Source: Fodinibius salsisoli
GTDB taxonomy: Bacteria > Bacteroidota > Rhodothermia > Balneolales > Balneolaceae
Direction of reading: 5' to 3'
Assembly: GCF_026229185.1 (NCBI RefSeq)
Contig: NZ_JAGGJA010000006.1
Coordinates: 62,001-126,000, forward strand
Length of the DNA: 64,000 nt
Shown here: positions 1 to 8,848 of the stretch, in pieces
Numbering within the stretch: the first letter of the stretch is position 1
Layout of the letters: the number at the start of each line of letters is the position of its first letter
The notes under the pieces: model-generated
Database searches by the model: none
What the model was told of the DNA's origin: nothing
The model's input: only the letters and a program-made list of their open reading frames with translations
Translations under genes and position numbers: made by a program

Positions 1-4
1 GGTT

Positions 5-463
5 ATGCCCTTTTCCGAGCAGGATTTTATAATGAGACAGATTCAATATCTGACTCAACTGCTACAGCAAATTATCTTCAAAAAGAAGAACAATCAGCAT
101 AAAGAAGCCCAACAGCAGCTGCAGAATGCCTTTCAAAGGCTTACAAAAGAACATCCTAAACAGTTTAATGAACTGACACTTCAGGAAACGCTGCAGCTAT
201 TTATGAAGGATGGGAAGTTTGCTTCCGAGCTGGCACTGGCCGTAGCGGATCTTCTGGTGGAAGAGGGCGAACTATTAGAAAAACAATCGTTTAGCAAATC
301 ACAAAAAAGCTATTCACAAGCTCTTTTGCTGTATAAGAAAGCCAAACAGGATCAGTCTGCAGCTGTACCGTTGGATATCCATCAAAAGATAAACCGTTTG
401 GAAAACGTAATGTCTTCCAATCAAACGAAAGATATTAATCGTATCTTATCCCCGGATAAGTAA
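5..463 (+). CDS. DUF6483-like helical protein
   Basis: A 152-residue, strongly helical, charged protein with no signal peptide or membrane segment, so probably cytoplasmic. The N-terminal stretch DFIMRQIQYLTQLLQQII resembles the start of DUF6483 proteins, which open with a similar 'D-x-I-M-R-Q-I' helix; that match is from memory of the family. An internal ATG at residue 10 (position 32) is an alternative start, but the preceding DFI residues fit the family, so the longer form is kept. Only four bases precede the start, so the promoter lies outside the window. It converges on the next gene with no gap. Function unknown. Confidence 0.6.
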   Translation: MPFSEQDFIMRQIQYLTQLLQQIIFKKKNNQHKEAQQQLQNAFQRLTKEHPKQFNELTLQETLQLFMKDGKFASELALAVADLLVEEGELLEKQSFSKSQKSYSQALLLYKKAKQDQSAAVPLDIHQKINRLENVMSSNQTKDINRILSPDK

Positions 464-1522
464 TTACAGTTGGCATCCCCAACCTGAATGAGTTACTCGA
501 TTAGCTTGCGGACCAAAAGCCGGGGCTTTGAAAAGGACCTCTACTCCTTCCCAATTGCCGGAATCATCATCCCAGAATGGTAGCGTAGCACAATCAGTAT
601 TTTCTTGTTCAACCGATAGATCTGCTTGCCCGGCACTGTATCTTTGATATCCCGTTAATAAATGTTCAGCGGTACTTTGGATACCATCCATATCATAAAT
701 AGTGATCGTAACTACTGTTTGTAGGAAATTCGTCAACCGGTCATAGGTTTCTTCTGCAATAGTGCGGCTTATTTCTGCTATGGAATTATCCGGCTGCTCC
801 AATTGTAAGAGGCCACCTGAATCAATATGAGAAAGGTGCAAATTCTCTGGAGAAGCAAGCAAATACTCCGTTTTTCCCTGAAGTGCCGAAACTACTTTCG
901 GTGTTCCATTGTCACAGGTGGAGAGCACCGTCAGGTCAAATTTGCCGTTATCCTCAAGAAATAAACCCAAGCCAGCAGAAAAATGCTCGATATCAAAGTT
1001 TACTTGGGGGCGGGATTGGAAATAGCCCTTATATTTCCGGCTGGGGATTTCATGTCCATAGTACAGGAAAACGCTCTTTGAGGTGGTACTGCTCCGAAAC
1101 TGATGATAGAACGCGGCTTCTTTCTCAAAGTGCCGTTGATTGTTCTCAGGGGAGTATTTCTTACTTTTTATGTGCTTCCCGTTCTTAAAATAGAGAAACC
1201 GACGATCTTTCTTGGGAAATAACCAAAGAAACCGCTCCTCCGGCTGCTGGTGAAAGATAAATACTTCCCCTTGCTTTGCCTGCCTGGCTACCGAAATAGC
1301 TTCCTCCAGCTGCTGTTGGTCAGCCTGCAAACGCTTACCCTCCTGATCGTGGTAAAGGTAATTCCCATCCCCATGAATTACATAGATAAGGCTGTAATCA
1401 ACTTCCGATGCATCTGTACCCAAAGCTGATTCGGGGGACCTCGACTTATCCATCGTCTTGCATCCCCAGACGGTAAAGAAAACAATTACTGCAATTAAAC
1501 AGCGCAGAATGATAGTATTCAA
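464..1522 (-). CDS. Clostripain-like (C11 / caspase-fold) lipoprotein
   Basis: The N terminus is a lipoprotein signal (hydrophobic residues 4-20, lipobox ending at Cys21 in VWGC), so the mature protein should sit in an envelope membrane. The body looks like a clan CD cysteine peptidase of the clostripain (C11) type. His157 in YYGHEIP and Cys203 in LSTCDNGTP sit after hydrophobic strands, where the catalytic dyad is expected. The sequence after the Cys (YLLASPENLHLSHID) matches the usual 'ASqe..p..G' region of the family. At 352 residues it is a compact version without extra domains. Substrate unknown. It could be an inactive relative, but both presumed catalytic residues are present. Confidence 0.6.
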   Translation of the reverse strand: MNTIILRCLIAVIVFFTVWGCKTMDKSRSPESALGTDASEVDYSLIYVIHGDGNYLYHDQEGKRLQADQQQLEEAISVARQAKQGEVFIFHQQPEERFLWLFPKKDRRFLYFKNGKHIKSKKYSPENNQRHFEKEAAFYHQFRSSTTSKSVFLYYGHEIPSRKYKGYFQSRPQVNFDIEHFSAGLGLFLEDNGKFDLTVLSTCDNGTPKVVSALQGKTEYLLASPENLHLSHIDSGGLLQLEQPDNSIAEISRTIAEETYDRLTNFLQTVVTITIYDMDGIQSTAEHLLTGYQRYSAGQADLSVEQENTDCATLPFWDDDSGNWEGVEVLFKAPAFGPQANRVTHSGWGCQL

Positions 1523-1539
1523 TAATTTTGAACCGGAAG

Positions 1540-1998
1540 TTACAGTAGTAACAGCAAGATGATAATCAGTACAAGCAAGGTTGCACTGAGGCTAAACGTG
1601 ATCGTATCGGCCTGCTCAAGATCTTGCTGCACATAATTGGCAAAATTATTCAGGTTATTATTTGCCACTCGTTTATACCCCTTTAAACCCTGAAGTTCAT
1701 TCTTCTTCTCCTGTATGCTCTTCTTGAGTGCAGCCACCGCTTTTTGGTCCTTTTGAGATACAATACCCATACTCACCGCTTCATCAAGGGCCGTAATGAT
1801 GTTATCAAAAGAGTCATTCATAATTTCCCTTTTTAGATCAGGATCTTCAACCTTTTCAACCTTTTGAACCATATTATTGACATACCCTTTAAAAAGATCC
1901 AATGCTTCGTCACGATCAGGCAAATCCGGGGTAGCTACAGCAGGTTGTGCAATAAATAGCAACGAAAGAAAAACGGTAGCAATTTTTAATAGCTTCAT
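1540..1998 (-). CDS. Exported helical protein with C-terminal membrane anchor
   Basis: A 152-residue protein of unknown function. Residues 1-22 form a Sec signal peptide ending in AVATP. The middle (about 25-130) is charged, helical and coiled-coil-like. The last 17 residues are almost all Leu/Ile (LLVLIIILLLLL) and form a C-terminal transmembrane anchor. The likely topology is a periplasmic helical domain tethered by its C terminus. It lies 17 bases upstream of the clostripain-like lipoprotein on the same strand, so the two are probably co-transcribed and may act together in the envelope. No family recognised. Confidence 0.6.
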   Translation of the reverse strand: MKLLKIATVFLSLLFIAQPAVATPDLPDRDEALDLFKGYVNNMVQKVEKVEDPDLKREIMNDSFDNIITALDEAVSMGIVSQKDQKAVAALKKSIQEKKNELQGLKGYKRVANNNLNNFANYVQQDLEQADTITFSLSATLLVLIIILLLLL

Positions 1999-2090
1999 AA
2001 TAGTTGCGGTAATAATTAGGGTGATGAGGTTTTGAATATCATGACAACCTTCATCAGTATTTCAATTTCCTATTCCTAACTAACAATTTT

Positions 2091-3383
2091 TTATATATCA
2101 ATCAATTTAATAATTCCCTGGTACATCGTTTCAAGCTGTGCCCTGGTGGTGCAGTATGGGGGCATCAAATAGATGGTGTTTCCAAGGGGACGTAGCAGTA
2201 ACCCTTCATCAACACATCTTTCCTTAATGCGATTAGCCACAGGATTTAAATAACCGTCCTCACCGGTATTAATAATATCAACCGCAGCTATGGTCCCCAT
2301 CACTCTATGATTCTTAAGCTTAGGGTGATCGCGCAGCTTGTGCAGTTCTTCCTGGTGCCACTGCTCCATCTGGGAAAATATAGGCTCATTTTCATGCATG
2401 AGCTTGAGGGTAGCCAGTCCTGCTGCACAGCCGATTGGGTTTGCAGTATAACTGTGTCCGTGCCAAAATGTTTTCCGTGGATCGGAACTGTTGAAAGCCT
2501 CATATATTTTATCAGAGCAAACGGTGGCAGAAAGGGGTAAAAATCCCCCCGTCAGTCCTTTGGCAAGAGCGATAAGATCGGGTTCTACCTGGGCTCTTCG
2601 GCTGGCAAACCAATCCCCGGTTCGCCCAAAGCCGGTCATCACCTCGTCAAAAATAAGGAGCGTATCAAATTGGCGGTTTACCCAATGGAGCTTCTGCAAA
2701 AAGTCTTCGCGGCACATCCGCATGCCTCCTGCTCCCTGAACCAACGGTTCTATCATGATGCCTGCGTACTCCTCCGGATTGGCATCCAGAAGTTTCTCCA
2801 GTTTGGCAATGACTTGGTCCTCCCGCTCTGCCACGGTTGTATCCCCAATCCAGGTATCCGGATAGGGTACAAATTCCACATCAAACAGCAGATCTTTGAA
2901 AATCTCATTAAAAGGAGAACTTCCCCCGGCCGACATCGCTCCAAAGGTGCCCCCGTGGAACGCCCCTTCAAAACAGATAAACTTTGTTCGTTTTTGGCCT
3001 TTATTCTGCCAGTACTGGTAGGCCATTTTCATAGCAATTTCCACGGCCGTGGAGCCATCATCCGAATAAAAAATTCGGTTGAGATCTCCGGGAAGTTCAT
3101 CCGTTAACTTTTCAGCCAGTTGCTCAGCAGGATCGTGGGTAAAGTTAGCAAAAATAACCTGCTCAAGTTCTTTGGCTTGATCAGCAATGGCCCCAGCTAT
3201 TTCTGGATGCCCATGACCGTGAATATTAACCCACCAACTGGAAATACAATCCATAATTCGGCGGCCATCTTCAAGCTCCAACCACAGCCCCTCCCCCTTT
3301 TTGACTTTAAGAGGGGTTGGCGCTTCCTGCAAGATGGTAAAGGGATACCATATGTTAGGGTGAAACTTAGACATATTGGGCAT
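2091..3383 (-). CDS. bioA: Adenosylmethionine-8-amino-7-oxononanoate aminotransferase (BioA)
   Basis: PLP-dependent class III aminotransferase that converts 8-amino-7-oxononanoate (KAPA) to 7,8-diaminononanoate, using S-adenosylmethionine as amino donor, in cytoplasmic biotin synthesis. Visible hallmarks are the N-terminal WYPFT and SSWWVNIHGHGHP blocks, the cofactor-binding aspartate in LIFDEVMTGFGRTG and the Schiff-base lysine in ALAKGLTGGFLPLS. Length (430) is normal for BioA. It is the last gene of the leftward biotin cluster, starting 12 bases after the bioD stop, so it is translated from the same message. Confidence 0.95.
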   Translation of the reverse strand: MPNMSKFHPNIWYPFTILQEAPTPLKVKKGEGLWLELEDGRRIMDCISSWWVNIHGHGHPEIAGAIADQAKELEQVIFANFTHDPAEQLAEKLTDELPGDLNRIFYSDDGSTAVEIAMKMAYQYWQNKGQKRTKFICFEGAFHGGTFGAMSAGGSSPFNEIFKDLLFDVEFVPYPDTWIGDTTVAEREDQVIAKLEKLLDANPEEYAGIMIEPLVQGAGGMRMCREDFLQKLHWVNRQFDTLLIFDEVMTGFGRTGDWFASRRAQVEPDLIALAKGLTGGFLPLSATVCSDKIYEAFNSSDPRKTFWHGHSYTANPIGCAAGLATLKLMHENEPIFSQMEQWHQEELHKLRDHPKLKNHRVMGTIAAVDIINTGEDGYLNPVANRIKERCVDEGLLLRPLGNTIYLMPPYCTTRAQLETMYQGIIKLIDI

Positions 3384-3395
3384 TATTTAATTTTG

Positions 3396-4019
3396 TTAGA
3401 ATTGTTCCCGGAACAAACGGTTCAAGCAATTTGCATTCAGCTGTTCCTGGTGTTCAATTTCAGCTAAAATATCGACCTCTCCATACGCCTTAATTGCATC
3501 ATAGTTGCTTTCATTTTTGGGGCCATTCATCACCACACCCAGGATGGGGATTGAGCGACTTCGCAAGGCCTCCAGGGATAAAAAAGTGTGATTTAACGTT
3601 CCCAACTCGCTTCGAGCCACTAAAACCACGGGTATGTGCAGTTTTTCTATCAGATCAATGATCATAGTGTCATCATTTATAGGGACCATCAGTCCTCCTG
3701 CTCCCTCTACAACCAGATGTTCTTTTTTATAGGCGGGTAGGTGGAGCCCATCAAGACTAATTTGAACATCATCAATAGCCGCAGCAGCATGCGGCGACAT
3801 TGGGGTTTGCAGGCGATATCGTTCTGGTAATATATCACAGTCTTCACCTGTCACTCTTTTGAGAAACTCAGAGTCGGTTTCTTCTTCGAGCCCGGCCTGT
3901 ATCGGCTTCCAATAAGAGGCCTTTAAACCTTCTGTAAAAATTGCCGATACTACGGTTTTACCAATACCGGTATCCGTTCCGGTTACAAATATCTGATGGG
4001 GCCATTCTCTATTCGACAT
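3396..4019 (-). CDS. bioD: Dethiobiotin synthetase (BioD)
   Basis: ATP-dependent enzyme that carboxylates and closes diaminononanoate to dethiobiotin. The P-loop GTDTGIGKT near residues 14-22 is the BioD signature, and VVEGAGGLMVPI (about residue 100) is the second family motif. Length 207 is typical. It lies between bioC and bioA in the leftward cluster with short gaps (52 and 12 bases), consistent with co-transcription. The next step, biotin synthase BioB, is not encoded in the window. Confidence 0.95.
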   Translation of the reverse strand: MSNREWPHQIFVTGTDTGIGKTVVSAIFTEGLKASYWKPIQAGLEEETDSEFLKRVTGEDCDILPERYRLQTPMSPHAAAAIDDVQISLDGLHLPAYKKEHLVVEGAGGLMVPINDDTMIIDLIEKLHIPVVLVARSELGTLNHTFLSLEALRSRSIPILGVVMNGPKNESNYDAIKAYGEVDILAEIEHQEQLNANCLNRLFREQF

Positions 4020-4071
4020 CGAAATAGATTCGTTTATTTATGACAATTTATGCTTAACAAAAGAATAAGCT

Positions 4072-4881
4072 CTAAAAATCTTTTTTCACGGCAAGAAAAA
4101 CGACATGATAATCCACTTTTACAGGTCCTTCGGACTGGGAGTCCCAGTGATCGATAAGTAACGACAGTTCGCTCGGAGAAAGTGCTCTGCCCTCTTTCTG
4201 TGTTGAAGCTCCTATATTCTTAAGACTTCTGAAAAAGTCTAAGGCACTACTAAAGGTTTCCGTTACCGTATCTTCATAGTAATCAACCTGCGATGGCTCA
4301 ACCGACATTTTTATGACTACCTCTTCCACATCTGGCAATGTATTACCGGTATAAGGCAAACCCAACTCACGGCAATATTTCTTCCAACGCGGAAAACTTT
4401 CATTGCCTGGAAAAGAGATGAGTAACAATCCCCCGGCTTTGGTTGCACGCAACCATTTACCCAAGGTTAGAGCAGGATCATCAAACCATTGGGCGGTAAA
4501 TCCACTTACCGTTAATGCATAATGGGGATCCTCGTGAGGCGGGTATTCTGCATCCATCTGGGAGAATCTAAGATGTGGGGTGTCTGGAAATTTTTGGCGG
4601 CAGCATTCTATCATCTTCTGCGATAAATCCGTTACTTCGATCTCGCGGTTGGAATATAATTCAGCCAGTCCCTCGGTAACAAAACCCGTGCCGCAACCCA
4701 GCTCAATAATAGGCCCCTCAGGAATAATGGCTTTCCATGGTTCCAGTGAAGCTATAAGTCGGTCTGCTATCTGACGTTGAAGGTTGGCATTCTTATCGTA
4801 GGATGAAGAAGCCTTACCAAAATGATGCTGGATTTCCTGTTTCTTGGAGGTCGTTAGCTTACCTTGATCTTCTGTCATCAA
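4072..4881 (-). CDS. bioC: Malonyl-ACP O-methyltransferase (BioC)
   Basis: Class I SAM-dependent methyltransferase that starts pimelate-moiety synthesis by methylating the free carboxyl of malonyl-ACP. The SAM-binding glycine motif is IELGCGTGFVTEGL (about residues 59-72). It is preceded by the BioC-like N terminus with HFGKASSSYDKNANLQRQIA, and followed by the ALTVSGFTAQWFDDP block typical of BioC. Length 269 fits. The position in a bio cluster next to bioF, bioD and an esterase supports BioC over a generic methyltransferase. Confidence 0.9.
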   Translation of the reverse strand: MMTEDQGKLTTSKKQEIQHHFGKASSSYDKNANLQRQIADRLIASLEPWKAIIPEGPIIELGCGTGFVTEGLAELYSNREIEVTDLSQKMIECCRQKFPDTPHLRFSQMDAEYPPHEDPHYALTVSGFTAQWFDDPALTLGKWLRATKAGGLLLISFPGNESFPRWKKYCRELGLPYTGNTLPDVEEVVIKMSVEPSQVDYYEDTVTETFSSALDFFRSLKNIGASTQKEGRALSPSELSLLIDHWDSQSEGPVKVDYHVVFLAVKKDF

Positions 4882-4890
4882 AATATATCT

Positions 4891-5589
4891 TTACAACTGG
4901 TCTACTTTATTCTTTAACAACTCAATTTCAGGATAGATAAATTCCAAACATTGGGTGTGATGTGTGATAGGAATTGCATGACCAGCTTTCTTTATTTCAA
5001 AATAACGCGCATTTTGGGGAAGCTGATTAAAAAGCTCCCGCCCCTTACTCTTGGGCACAATATGATCATCAGACCCATGGATGATACATATTTTATTGAC
5101 ATTTTTCAGCTGCTTTGCTGCCACAAAAGATTCATCCAGCCATTCTAAGTCTTCGGACAATAACTGATGATTCAATTCACCAATTTCATCGTTCTCAACT
5201 TCTTGCGGAGCATAGCAGTCGGCATAGAAATTACTTAAAACCTTCTCCGGATAAGCCTCAAATTGCTTCCTCATCTGCTTTAAGATCGTACGAGATCGTC
5301 GTTTATATTGTGCAGCGACCGGGTGGAATTGAAGGAAACCTCCCAGGATGACCAACAAATTTGCCCTTTCAAGAAGTGTTTCATCTATCCAGTGGAGACC
5401 AAAAGAATGAGCAATTAGTACGGTTTTTCGGTCAGTGGACGGTAAGGGAATTTCCCCGTTTGAAGATCCAAAATATCCCCTGTTGTAAGATTGAAAGGTT
5501 CCAAAATTTGAAAGACCTTTTTCCCAAGACTTCCAACATCGAGGTCCAAAGCCCCATCCGTGGAAAGCAATAATGTCGCAATCAGTCAT
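4891..5589 (-). CDS. bioH: BioH-like pimeloyl-ACP methyl ester esterase
   Basis: Alpha/beta-hydrolase of 232 residues. Visible elements are an oxyanion-hole HGWGF (residues 10-14), a nucleophile elbow AHSFG with Ser62, a catalytic acid in HGSDDHIVP (Asp174/175) and a catalytic His204 in KAGHAIP. In the biotin pathway such an esterase removes the methyl group added by BioC, freeing pimeloyl-ACP for BioF. The start overlaps the end of bioF by eight bases and its stop is nine bases before bioC, so it belongs to the operon. Several non-homologous esterases can do this job (BioH, BioG, BioJ, BioV and others). The exact subgroup is inferred from context, so the symbol is provisional. Confidence 0.75.
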   Translation of the reverse strand: MTDCDIIAFHGWGFGPRCWKSWEKGLSNFGTFQSYNRGYFGSSNGEIPLPSTDRKTVLIAHSFGLHWIDETLLERANLLVILGGFLQFHPVAAQYKRRSRTILKQMRKQFEAYPEKVLSNFYADCYAPQEVENDEIGELNHQLLSEDLEWLDESFVAAKQLKNVNKICIIHGSDDHIVPKSKGRELFNQLPQNARYFEIKKAGHAIPITHHTQCLEFIYPEIELLKNKVDQL

Positions 5590-6757
5590 AATTCCAATCG
5601 TTCAATACAGTTAAAAAGTTCGCAATTTGTTTCTCGGTGTGTTGAGCCGTCAATGTTACCCGAATGCGGGCCTCCCCTTTGCTAACGGTAGGCGGACGTA
5701 TGGCTACTGCCAGGAATCCATTTCCTTTAAAATGGTCTGCCAGTAAAATTGTTCCACGATCATCGCCAATTATCGCAGGTATAATCTGGGACTGAGATAG
5801 CCCGGTTGAATAACCTGCCTCTTCAATACCCAACTTCATTAACTGAATATTTTTCCGCAGCTTTTTGCGTGCTGTATCCAGTGTGGGAATAACGTCAAGC
5901 GCCGCTTCAATGCTGCCAATCACCGGGGGCGGGAGAGCCGTGGTATAGATAAATCCGGGACAAAAATTAATCAAGAACTGCTTCATTTTTTTACTACATA
6001 GTGCAAAGGCTCCAAAACTGCCAAACGCTTTTCCACAGGTCCCCAATACGAGATCAACACCCGGAACACCATATGCCAAACCCAAGCCTTGCGGTCCCCA
6101 TACCCCCACGGCATGAGCATCATCGATAAACAAAAACGCACCATATTGATCAGTGAGTTGCCCCAAGGCTTCAACATCACTGCGATCGCCATCCATACTG
6201 TACAATGTTTCAGCAATCACGATGATACGTGAATAACTTTCATCTTGAGCCTGCTCCAGCCTGTCTTCCAAGTCATCTAAGGAATTATGCTCGAAACGAC
6301 GAAAAGTGGCCCGGCTTGCAATACTGCCCTGTAATAAACTGTTGTGGCTCAGCTTATCTGCCAGAATTAGAGCATGCCGATCGGCCAGCGTACTAATAAT
6401 GGTACTATTAGCCTGAAACCCACTGTTGAATACCAGGGAAGCTTCCCAACCAAAAGTGCGCGCGACTTTTTCTTCCAACTGCTGGTGGATATGATAGGTA
6501 CCACTGACCAGGCGAGAAGCCGTTGATCCGGCTCCATATTTTTGGGTGTACTCCCGGGCTTTCTCAATAATTTGAGGATGCTTGGAAAGCCCCAGGTAAT
6601 CGTTACTGCTAAAATTGACTAACGTTTGACTTCCATTATTTATACAGACTTCATTAACGGGTTCAATCGGCTCCAGTCCTCGAAACCGATTGGCCCGCTT
6701 GCGTTTCTTAAGTTCCTTATCTATGAAAGCGTGCTTGGAAGGGTTGTTAGTCGACAC
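5582..6757 (-). CDS. bioF: 8-amino-7-oxononanoate synthase (BioF)
   Basis: PLP-dependent alpha-oxoamine synthase that condenses pimeloyl-ACP with L-alanine. Landmarks are VNFSSNDYLGLSKHP near residue 50, GSTASRLVSGTYHIHQQLE, FIDDAHAVGVWGPQG and the Schiff-base lysine in GTCGKAFGSFG. Length 391 is typical. The start is GTG at 6755-6757, directly abutting the TAA of the upstream DUF4837 gene (TAAGTG), which suggests translational coupling. The downstream esterase start overlaps its end. Confidence 0.93.
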   Translation of the reverse strand: MSTNNPSKHAFIDKELKKRKRANRFRGLEPIEPVNEVCINNGSQTLVNFSSNDYLGLSKHPQIIEKAREYTQKYGAGSTASRLVSGTYHIHQQLEEKVARTFGWEASLVFNSGFQANSTIISTLADRHALILADKLSHNSLLQGSIASRATFRRFEHNSLDDLEDRLEQAQDESYSRIIVIAETLYSMDGDRSDVEALGQLTDQYGAFLFIDDAHAVGVWGPQGLGLAYGVPGVDLVLGTCGKAFGSFGAFALCSKKMKQFLINFCPGFIYTTALPPPVIGSIEAALDVIPTLDTARKKLRKNIQLMKLGIEEAGYSTGLSQSQIIPAIIGDDRGTILLADHFKGNGFLAVAIRPPTVSKGEARIRVTLTAQHTEKQIANFLTVLNDWNYD

Positions 6758-7882
6758 TTAGTTTTCCACCCTGGCCTGTGTTGCCCCTGCCTGCCAAGTC
6801 GAATCACTGGTAAAAGTTCGTAACATGGTCCTGAACTGGCGTACAAACCGACGTTTCTTAAACTTGGGAGCATGTTGACCAAACTCCAAGATAAATAGCC
6901 GATCGGCTTCTTCATCATAAATGGTGAAATTTACAAAAGGTCCCCCCATTGCATCTTTTGTCATCCTCCAAGTCCCAAGTGTTTCATGGGTCAAGTCGCC
7001 ATCCATTTCAAAAACTTCTGTCTCCACCGGTCGACCATATTCGGTTGTCACGTAGGAACTGTCGCGTGAACCGCGAATCCACTTTTTCATAAGCGAGTCG
7101 CGCTTCGAATTAATCCAATTATCATCAAGGTAAGAGATATCCTGTACATCATCTTTCCACCAGGCCCAGAACCAGCGATTATTTTCCGGCAATACCCTTC
7201 GCATCGTTAGAAAATGGCTCTCTTCACCATTTTCGGTATAGGTAGTGTCAATGTTTTTGATCCAGTCGTGCTGAATGCGGATTTTCCAGCCGTGGTTGGT
7301 CCACAAGCTGTCAGATAATTCTACCTGCTCGCCCTGTCCATAGACTTCTTCATTCCAGCGCTGGAACTCCTTTTCAAATAAATTATCGGTCAGGGTCTTT
7401 TCTGAGTTCTGGATTTGTCTGGCCAACGCCGTATCAGTTGGAGCCGTCAGAATCATCGTCCACTGATCCTTGTACCATTTATTTTGTAATGGAAAAGCGA
7501 AGGATTCGCCATTGCGAACCTGGTTTTCCACCTCATCGCTGAGCAACGCCCGTACCCATTCGGCGGTGTTCGTGCTGTCATCAATAGGGGCCGCAATAAT
7601 TATATTTTTAAATCTTTTCAGCTGCTCCAGCTCATCATTATTTTTAAAATCGCGGAATTGTAAATCAAAGAGAGGTTCAAGGGGTAAGGTTGGAAGGGTA
7701 GCAATGCCCTCTCCGTAGGTTTGGCGCAGGGCTTCAGCAGTCTCACTCTTCCACTCGGTGGAATCCATAATTACCACTGCCTCTCCAAAACCGCCCCGGG
7801 CTTTTTGACGATAATCTCCATCACATGAAACCCAGATAGTGGCTATCAGCAATAAAATACTAAGCTTGCAAAAAGTCTTCAT
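6758..7882 (-). CDS. DUF4837 family lipoprotein
   Basis: A 374-residue lipoprotein (lipobox ending WVSC at Cys20) that resembles the Bacteroidota DUF4837 family. After the signal come GEAVVIMDSTEW, a LEPLFDL block and a 'FKNIIIAAP' strand characteristic of that family; the second half is Trp-rich. The function of the family is not known to me. It is the first gene of the leftward set that continues into bioF with zero spacing, so it probably shares the promoter with the biotin genes. Nothing in it points to a biotin role. Confidence 0.7.
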   Translation of the reverse strand: MKTFCKLSILLLIATIWVSCDGDYRQKARGGFGEAVVIMDSTEWKSETAEALRQTYGEGIATLPTLPLEPLFDLQFRDFKNNDELEQLKRFKNIIIAAPIDDSTNTAEWVRALLSDEVENQVRNGESFAFPLQNKWYKDQWTMILTAPTDTALARQIQNSEKTLTDNLFEKEFQRWNEEVYGQGEQVELSDSLWTNHGWKIRIQHDWIKNIDTTYTENGEESHFLTMRRVLPENNRWFWAWWKDDVQDISYLDDNWINSKRDSLMKKWIRGSRDSSYVTTEYGRPVETEVFEMDGDLTHETLGTWRMTKDAMGGPFVNFTIYDEEADRLFILEFGQHAPKFKKRRFVRQFRTMLRTFTSDSTWQAGATQARVEN

Positions 7883-8001
7883 AAAATATCTAAATCATTG
7901 TTTGGATGCTTTGCATAACTCGCCCGCCTTATCGTTCTAACCTCGTTTCCAGACTTGATTCAGGATGAAAAGTCAAGCTTTGCAAAGCCCATTGTTAATA
8001 A

Positions 8002-8814
8002 TTAAGACTTATCATACTTCAAGGAATGAACAAAAGCAAACACTTCATCTTTCCACCCTTCGGCAGGATAATGTTCCCGAATTGTATCGATGAGCGCGCT
8101 TCCTACAATAAAGCCGTCCATATCGGCGGCGATACGCTGGGCATCATCATACGATTTAATACCAAACCCAACCATCTTGGGATTCTGCGTTATATTTTCC
8201 TTCACACGGCTGATAAACCGCTGTACTGAACGCGCCACTTCATCACCTTCACGAGCCCCGGTAACCCCCGTAACGGATACACAGTATACAAATCCCTTTG
8301 ACTGGGCATCAATCTGTCGCATGCGTTCATCAGAAGTATTCGGTGCTACCAGATAAACAAGCGAGAGGCCATTGTCATCGGCATGATCGGTTATAATTTG
8401 GGATTCTTCGATGGGAATATCCGGGATAATAAGTCCATCTACCCCCGCTTCCCCTGCCTCTTTGCAGAAGCGTTCAATACCGTACCGCATCACCGGATTA
8501 ATGTAGCCCATAAGTATGATGGGAATCTCGGATTGTTTACGCACTTCGCCTACCATCTCAAAAATAGCGTTCATCGTAATGCCATTTTCAATCGCCACAT
8601 TACTGGAATGCTGGATCGTAGGACCGTCGGCCAGTGGATCACTGAACGGCATTCCCAGCTCAATTAGCTCTGCCCCGTTTTCCTCCAGTCCTAAAATTAA
8701 ATCAACCGTCGATTCCAGATCGGGATATCCAGCCGTCAGAAAAAGGCTCATCACCTTTGAGGAATCATCGCGTTCTTCAAAAAGTGTCGCTATTCTATTT
8801 TGTGTCTTAATCAT
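8002..8814 (-). CDS. trpA: Tryptophan synthase alpha chain
   Basis: TIM-barrel subunit that cleaves indole-3-glycerol phosphate to indole and glyceraldehyde-3-phosphate and passes indole to TrpB. Catalytic Glu52 (LIELGMPFSDP) and Asp63 (LADGPT) match the conserved pair of the family, and the phosphate-binding GFGIKSYDD and GFIVGSALI loops are present near the C terminus. Length 270 is typical. It is the last gene of the leftward trp operon, 34 bases after trpB. No clear intrinsic terminator is seen downstream. Confidence 0.95.
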   Translation of the reverse strand: MIKTQNRIATLFEERDDSSKVMSLFLTAGYPDLESTVDLILGLEENGAELIELGMPFSDPLADGPTIQHSSNVAIENGITMNAIFEMVGEVRKQSEIPIILMGYINPVMRYGIERFCKEAGEAGVDGLIIPDIPIEESQIITDHADDNGLSLVYLVAPNTSDERMRQIDAQSKGFVYCVSVTGVTGAREGDEVARSVQRFISRVKENITQNPKMVGFGIKSYDDAQRIAADMDGFIVGSALIDTIREHYPAEGWKDEVFAFVHSLKYDKS

Positions 8815-8848
8815 CAGTCGTAGTTTCTAAATTTAGTACAGCGTTATC

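Noticed and set aside
883-1188. Rightward frame of 101 codons opposite the clostripain-like gene
   Set aside because: It lies wholly within a convincing lipoprotein gene on the other strand and shows no family features.
7960-8001. Possible terminator after trpA
   Set aside because: Short palindromic strings (GCTTTGCAAAGC; GACTT/AAGTC) are present but the stems are weak and no T-run follows.
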